Shown in pieces: positions 6,758 to 10,507 of a stretch of 10,507 nt of DNA (position 1 is its first letter; the number at the start of each line of letters is the position of its first letter). The stretch comes from Chryseobacterium gleum (GTDB taxonomy: Bacteria > Bacteroidota > Bacteroidia > Flavobacteriales_D > Sanyastnellaceae). Under the pieces are notes generated by a model. That model was not told the origin of the DNA, did not search any database, and worked only from the letters and a program-made list of their open reading frames with translations. The DNA lies in the NCBI GenBank assembly GCA_945883885.1, contig CAMCYM010000034.1, positions 1 to 10,507 of the forward strand, given 5' to 3'. The position numbers were made by a program, and so were the translations under genes.

Positions 6758-7549
6758 GTGAAACAGTTGATTGCCCTTTTGACCCGGTTTGTGCCCAGGC
6801 ACTGGTTGCAGCCGTTGACGCGCTGGACGGTGGTGCTCGTGGCGTTTGTTTGGCGCGGCGACCGGTTCGAAGACCCGATTTCAGGGAAGACCTACCGCAA
6901 GCTGTTGCCGTATGGCCGGATTTTGAAGCGTCCGAACGCGCTCGCGCCGCACACCTTGTCGCTGGAACGCCACCGGGCGATCTGGATCTACCTGCAGGAG
7001 TTCACGGACTTTTTCACCGCGCCTGGGCGTTTCCTGCACCTTGCCCCGGAGTATTGTTACCTCCGCCTGTTCCGCAAGATGTCGCACCTCGATTACGTGA
7101 CGGGGGACCTGAACTCACCGTGGGCGGAGCACCACTTCGATTGCCACGCCATCCCGTTTGAGGACAGTTCGTTCGATTGGGTCATGGCAAACCACCTGTT
7201 CGAGCACGTAGCGGATGATCGCCAAGTGATGCGGGAGTTTTTCCGGGTGTTGAAGCCGGGCGGACGGGGCATCGTGCAAGTGCCGATCAACGGGCAATCC
7301 GCCGCCACGGCAGAGGACCCCACGGTGACGGACCCGGCTGAGCGGGAACGCCTCTACTGGCAGCGCGACCACGTCCGGCTCTACGGCTATGAAGACTATG
7401 TGACCCGGTGGCGCGAAGCCGGTTTTGAGGTGGAAGTGGCGAACCTGACGAACCTAATCGGCCACGCACGTTGTGAGCGGTATGCACTGGGGGGCGATCG
7501 GGACATCTATGTCATCCGAAAACCCCTGTCTACATCGCAACCGGCGTAA
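6758..7549 (+). CDS. Class I SAM-dependent methyltransferase (Methyltransf_11 type)
   Basis: The protein has 263 residues. The methyltransferase core begins at FLHLAPE (92-98), a divergent motif I in place of the usual D-x-G-x-G. It continues with LDYVTGDLNSPWA (111-123), IPFEDSSFDWVMANHLFEHV (132-151, motifs II/III) and EFFRVLKPGGRGIVQVPI (160-177). The N-terminal block DPISGKTYRKLLPYG, then NALAPHTLSLERHR (39-73), resembles a zinc-ribbon arrangement found in relatives but has none of its cysteines. I recall the same DP-x-x-GK-x-RK-x-LPYG form in Flavobacteriia. The start is taken as GTG 6758 (GTG-AAA-CAG-TTG) because the open frame upstream runs back through the terminator and the preceding gene. 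The substrate is not known; a small molecule or a glycan is possible. The 3' end overlaps the convergent yigZ-like gene by 20 bp. Confidence 0.87.
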   Translation: MKQLIALLTRFVPRHWLQPLTRWTVVLVAFVWRGDRFEDPISGKTYRKLLPYGRILKRPNALAPHTLSLERHRAIWIYLQEFTDFFTAPGRFLHLAPEYCYLRLFRKMSHLDYVTGDLNSPWAEHHFDCHAIPFEDSSFDWVMANHLFEHVADDRQVMREFFRVLKPGGRGIVQVPINGQSAATAEDPTVTDPAERERLYWQRDHVRLYGYEDYVTRWREAGFEVEVANLTNLIGHARCERYALGGDRDIYVIRKPLSTSQPA

Positions 7550-8150
7550 AGTCAGCCACCACGCCGAATGGAGCCAGGGTTGCGAGGTGAAGCCTCGCCT
7601 CGGCCGCGCGGGCTTGGGGAAAGAGGACGTGGAGGCTGGCGCGCGACGCGTGGTAGGTGGGTCCTCCGGGCACTCCCTCTGCAGATTTGACCCAGCGCAT
7701 GACTTCGCCGATGCGGTCAAACGGAAAGGAGAGCGTACACGCAACGAGGACGTCGCGTTCGACCACTGTGGCGCGGTCAAGTGCAGCAAAGGTGGCTTCG
7801 CGGTACGCTTCGATCAAGCCGGGCACTCCGAGCTTGATCCCGCCGAAGTAGCGCACGACGACCGCAACCGTTTGGGTGATTTCGCGGCTCCGCAGGGCCC
7901 CAAGGATGGGTGTGCCTGCGGAATGCGCCGGTTCGCCGTCGTCGGAAGAGCGAACGGTTTCCCCTTCGACCCCCAGCCGGTAGGCAAAGCAATGGTGCCG
8001 GGCGCCGTGGTGAAGTTTGCGCACCTGTTCGAGGAGTCCCATGGCATCCTCGGCCGAGCGCACAGGCGCGACGTAGCCGATGTGTCGGGACCCGCGGGCT
8101 TTGAACTCCCCCTCTGCGGGACCTGCAAGTGTGCGGTAGCGGTCCGCCAC
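7530..8150 (-). CDS. yigZ: YigZ/IMPACT family protein (UPF0029, with DUF1949-like C-terminus)
   Basis: This 206-residue protein has normal family length. The N-terminal IMPACT domain shows YRTLAGPAEGEFKARGSRHI (5-24), HHCFAYRLG (52-60), SSDDGEPAHSAGTPIL (68-83) and VAVVVRYFGGIKLG (95-108), which are the conserved family blocks. The C-terminal part (about 135-206) fits the DUF1949 region. In eukaryotes, IMPACT regulates the GCN2 kinase through GCN1; the role of the bacterial members is unclear, with ribosome or RNA binding suggested. The start is GTG 8150, six bases after the stop of the upstream gene, and the family normally begins a few residues before YRT. It is the last gene of the minus-strand run. 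No terminator is visible, and the coding end lies inside the last codons of the opposing methyltransferase gene. Confidence 0.92.
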   Translation of the reverse strand: MADRYRTLAGPAEGEFKARGSRHIGYVAPVRSAEDAMGLLEQVRKLHHGARHHCFAYRLGVEGETVRSSDDGEPAHSAGTPILGALRSREITQTVAVVVRYFGGIKLGVPGLIEAYREATFAALDRATVVERDVLVACTLSFPFDRIGEVMRWVKSAEGVPGGPTYHASRASLHVLFPQARAAEARLHLATLAPFGVVADFTPVAM

Positions 8151-8156
8151 CGGAAT

Positions 8157-8552
8157 TCAGGATAGCGGGTTGAGGTTGACCGAGAACACAGTGATGCTGT
8201 GCACATCGCGGCCGTAGAAAAACTTGTCGAGCGCCGCGAGGATGTTCGGTGCCGAGAAGTAGGAGGTATGCAGTTCAGGATCTCCGAAGGCCCTCCATTG
8301 CAGCGTGTAGGAGGGCTCCAGCGCACGATGTTCGCGGATGTATGCACGCATCGCTTCGAGGGCCTGCACCTCGTTCGCACCTTCCGTGGAGTGAAACAGG
8401 AACCGCTGGTTGTGGCGTGGGTTTTCTGTGATGAGGGCCAAATGCACCGCCCCACCCCGCGTGCCGTACTCAAAATGCGGTGCGTGGGGAAGGAAGTAGG
8501 CGCGGATGGCGTCTTCGAGCCGCTGCTGCTCGGTGCGGGGATCGCTGCTCAT
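8157..8552 (-). CDS. Conserved-looking hypothetical protein, 131 aa
   Basis: I do not recognise this family. The protein has 131 residues, is soluble, and lacks a signal peptide or membrane segment. Visible parts are a charged N-terminal helix (1-20), HFEYGTRGGAVHLALITENPRHNQRFL split across about 26-52, a helix rich in Ala/Glu (56-76), and a compact C-terminal block, SYFSAPNILAALDKFFYGRD at 98-116, followed by SITVFSVNLNPLS to the end. The alternation of hydrophobic strands and helices suggests a small alpha/beta fold. ATG 8552 overlaps the stop of the dehydratase gene (ATGA), indicating translational coupling, and a yigZ-like gene follows after 6 bases. An upstream ATG at 8591 is less likely because it lies deeper inside the dehydratase gene. 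The location says little about function, since yigZ is not a glycan gene. Confidence 0.82.
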   Translation of the reverse strand: MSSDPRTEQQRLEDAIRAYFLPHAPHFEYGTRGGAVHLALITENPRHNQRFLFHSTEGANEVQALEAMRAYIREHRALEPSYTLQWRAFGDPELHTSYFSAPNILAALDKFFYGRDVHSITVFSVNLNPLS

Positions 8553-10486
8553 GGTACGAAGGTAGGAGAGGGGGTGTATTCCGGGACCCACCGGTGCAGG
8601 GCTGCGCGTGCGCTGGCATCCTCACCGGGTCCCGCCGCCCAGGCATCCAGCGCCTCGAGGAGATGGTCTTCCTCCGCCGTCGTGGCGGTGTGGGCTGCCC
8701 GGAGGATCTTCGGATGGTGGGTGGGAAGGAGGCCTTCGGTGGCCGCAAGGACTTCCTCGTACAGTTTTTCTCCCGGCCGTAGACCAGTGATTTCCAGCTT
8801 GATGTCTCGGTCTACTTCAAGCCCTGCGAGCTGGATCATCTTGCGGGCGAGGTCCACGATGCGCACCGACTCGCCCATGTCGAAGACGAAGAGCTCGTCG
8901 CCTTCTCCGAGGGCGGCGGCTTCGAGCACCAGCTGCACAGCTTCCGGAATCGTCATGAAAAACCGGGTGACCTCGGCGTGGGTGACCGTGACAGGTCCTC
9001 CGGCCTCGATTTGGGCGCGGAAGCGCGGAATCACACTTCCATTGCTGCCGAGCACATTCCCGAACCGCGTCGTCACGCATCGGGTGCTTCCCGCGCGGGC
9101 TTGCACGTGGATGCAGCGCTCCGCCAGGCGTTTCGTCGCGCCCATCACGTTCGTCGGATTGACGGCTTTGTCGGTGGATACGAGTACGAATGTGCTGCAA
9201 CCCGAAGCTTGGGCGGCACGCAGCACGTTCAGGGAGCCCCATGCGTTCGTCCGCAACGCTTCCGCCGGTTGCGCCTCCATCAGGGGCACGTGCTTGTAGG
9301 CCGCGGCATGGAACACCAGGTCTGGGCGGAACTGGGAACACAACGCATGCAGATCGGCGGGCCGTCGTACGTCCGCAATGCGCAGGGAAAGGGGCACCGT
9401 TGATGTGGCACCGAGTTCGAGCATCAGGTCGTGCACGGGGGTTTCGGCTTGGTCGATGCCGCACACGGCGGCGGGCCGGTGGGTACAGATTTGGCGCAGG
9501 AGCTCCGATCCGATGGAGCCGGCGGCCCCGGTCACGAGGATGCGTTTCCCGTCGATTACCGAGCCCGCATGGGTGCCGTCGAGCTGGATGGGGGGGCGGC
9601 CGAGCAGGTCTTCGATGCGCAGTTCCCGGATTTGGCGAGCGGTGAGCTCGCCCCCGATCCAACGGTCCACGGGCGGCACATCGAGCGGCCGTACCCCGTG
9701 TGCAAGGGCCACATCCACCACCTGCCGCCGCCGTTCCGGATCGAGCTGCTGCACGGCCAGGATCATGCGGTCTACGTGGCCCGCATCAAAGAGGTCGCCT
9801 GCCTCGCTCGCGTCTACAATCTCTACTCCGTCAAGAAGTTTGCCGGCCTTGCGCCGGTCATCGTCGAGGAAAGCCACCACGCGCATTCCGGCAGCCCCCG
9901 GTTCCCGTTCCAGCGCGCGCTTTGCAATCAGGCCCGCATCTCCGGCACCGAAGATGACCACCCGCACGACTTCCGAGGGAGCCGAACGCGAGGCATGGTA
10001 CAGCCACTTCACCACGAATCTGCTGGAAAGCAGTGCTGCAGCCGTCAGAATGCCCTCCAGAAGTGCAATGGAAAACGGCACGAGGTAGGTGCCATCGACC
10101 CATGCCGCGTGGGCCCAGTTCGCGGCGGCAAAAACAGCAGTTCCAGAGCCGGTTGCAGCGAGCAGGCGGCGGGCATCGTAGGCACCGGAATGGCGGATTA
10201 CGCCTGCGGCCGTTCGGAACAAGGCCATGGCCGCGAGCCGGACGCCCAGAAAGAGGGGCAGAAATGTCCCAAGTACCCGGACCTCTGAAGCCGGTACCGC
10301 AAACTCGAACCGCAACAGGGCCGCGAAAAACAACCCGCCACCTGCCAGTCCGAGGTCGAATGCGAGGATGGCCCACCGCGGCATGAACCGCCGCGCAGCC
10401 TGCAGCTGCCAGGCGAACCGCTTCCGCCGCAGTGCCCGGCGCAACCAGCGGGAACGCGGTAGCAAGCGCAAGCCGGTCGGGGCCAT
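8549..10486 (-). CDS. Membrane-anchored nucleotide-sugar 4,6-dehydratase (CapD/PglF/WbpM/FlaA1-like)
   Basis: With the ATG at 10486 the protein has 645 residues, the usual size for the long, membrane-bound type. About four hydrophobic segments lie at residues 38-60, 72-91, 108-126 and 134-158. A Rossmann-like domain follows with VIFGAGDAG (about 178-186), then the catalytic SDR domain with ILVTGAAGSIGSEL (316-329, NAD binding), HAAAYKHVPLME, STDKAVNPTNVMGATKR (437-453) and LRPGEKLYEE. As in PglF, a Met (448) replaces the SDR tyrosine, and Thr-Asp-Lys (438-440) is the catalytic set. The reaction is 4,6-dehydration of a UDP-HexNAc, probably UDP-GlcNAc, at the inner membrane for capsule, O-antigen or protein glycan. 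The start is uncertain: TTG 10501 is in frame, the frame is open to the window edge, and ATG 10384 would fit proteins lacking the basic N-terminal extension. The stop overlaps the next gene (ATGA). Confidence 0.9.
   Translation of the reverse strand: MAPTGLRLLPRSRWLRRALRRKRFAWQLQAARRFMPRWAILAFDLGLAGGGLFFAALLRFEFAVPASEVRVLGTFLPLFLGVRLAAMALFRTAAGVIRHSGAYDARRLLAATGSGTAVFAAANWAHAAWVDGTYLVPFSIALLEGILTAAALLSSRFVVKWLYHASRSAPSEVVRVVIFGAGDAGLIAKRALEREPGAAGMRVVAFLDDDRRKAGKLLDGVEIVDASEAGDLFDAGHVDRMILAVQQLDPERRRQVVDVALAHGVRPLDVPPVDRWIGGELTARQIRELRIEDLLGRPPIQLDGTHAGSVIDGKRILVTGAAGSIGSELLRQICTHRPAAVCGIDQAETPVHDLMLELGATSTVPLSLRIADVRRPADLHALCSQFRPDLVFHAAAYKHVPLMEAQPAEALRTNAWGSLNVLRAAQASGCSTFVLVSTDKAVNPTNVMGATKRLAERCIHVQARAGSTRCVTTRFGNVLGSNGSVIPRFRAQIEAGGPVTVTHAEVTRFFMTIPEAVQLVLEAAALGEGDELFVFDMGESVRIVDLARKMIQLAGLEVDRDIKLEITGLRPGEKLYEEVLAATEGLLPTHHPKILRAAHTATTAEEDHLLEALDAWAAGPGEDASARAALHRWVPEYTPSPTFVP
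8557..8564 (-). promoter_or_regulatory. Putative internal -7 promoter box (TACCTTCG) for hypothetical-yigZ pair
   Basis: On the minus strand TACCTTCG lies within the last codons of the dehydratase gene and ends 4 bases before ATG 8552, the same spacing as at the methyltransferase gene. No -33 TTG is evident upstream. Because the position is coding and the genes overlap, the match could be chance or could be an internal promoter that expresses the two downstream genes apart from the dehydratase. Confidence 0.35.
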
Positions 10487-10507
10487 CACCCTTCGAAGCA
10501 AAAGGAC

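Noticed and set aside
6754..8400. Exact 14-base match GTGGAGTGAAACAG at 6754-6767 and 8387-8400
   Set aside because: One copy is at a gene start and the other is inside a coding region on the opposite sense. One such match in 10 kb is not unlikely by chance, and there are no flanking similarities.
8199..9299. Plus-strand open frame (366 codons) opposite the hypothetical and dehydratase genes
   Set aside because: Low-complexity Ser/Arg translation spanning two well-supported minus-strand genes; a shadow frame.

Overview
The window looks like a high-GC (roughly 60% or more) chromosomal segment from a member of the Bacteroidota. The evidence is a secreted FG-GAP/ASPIC protein with a type IX secretion (T9SS) C-terminal sorting domain, an ECF sigma / small membrane protein / Spy-like sensor gene trio of the kind seen in Flavobacteriia, a long Bacteroidota-type Lgt, weak or absent Shine-Dalgarno sequences, and TACCTTCG boxes resembling the Bacteroidota -7 promoter element just upstream of several starts. 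The genes are mostly housekeeping and cell-envelope functions. I see no transposase, phage gene, CRISPR array, tRNA or rRNA.

Left block, minus strand, read from about 3750 down to 1: mtaB (tRNA ms2t6A methylthiotransferase), lgt (lipoprotein diacylglyceryl transferase), an ECF sigma factor, a single-pass membrane protein with an acidic tail, and the first 107 codons of a secreted Spy/CpxP-like protein. Gaps are 6, 31 and 34 bases, and the last junction is a one-base TGATG overlap, so this reads as one operon. The last three genes probably form an envelope-stress signalling cassette.

Middle block, plus strand: a 123-bp divergent intergenic region, then a 935-residue secreted multidomain protein (seven FG-GAP calcium loops, ASPIC/UnbV, Ig-like domains, an inserted lectin-like module, T9SS tail), a strong intrinsic terminator, and a class I SAM-dependent methyltransferase whose GTG start lies about 20 bases beyond the terminator.

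Right block, minus strand, read from about 10486 down to 7530: a membrane-anchored nucleotide-sugar 4,6-dehydratase (CapD/PglF/WbpM type), an unrecognised 131-residue protein joined by an ATGA overlap, and a YigZ/IMPACT-family protein 6 bases later. The YigZ-family gene overlaps the plus-strand methyltransferase tail to tail by 20 bp.

No clearly new multi-gene system is visible. The points most worth a second look are the recurrent TACCTTCG box placed 4 to 16 bases before starts, the Lgt with substitutions at positions important in the E. coli enzyme, the sigma factor cassette, and the 131-residue protein of unknown role.
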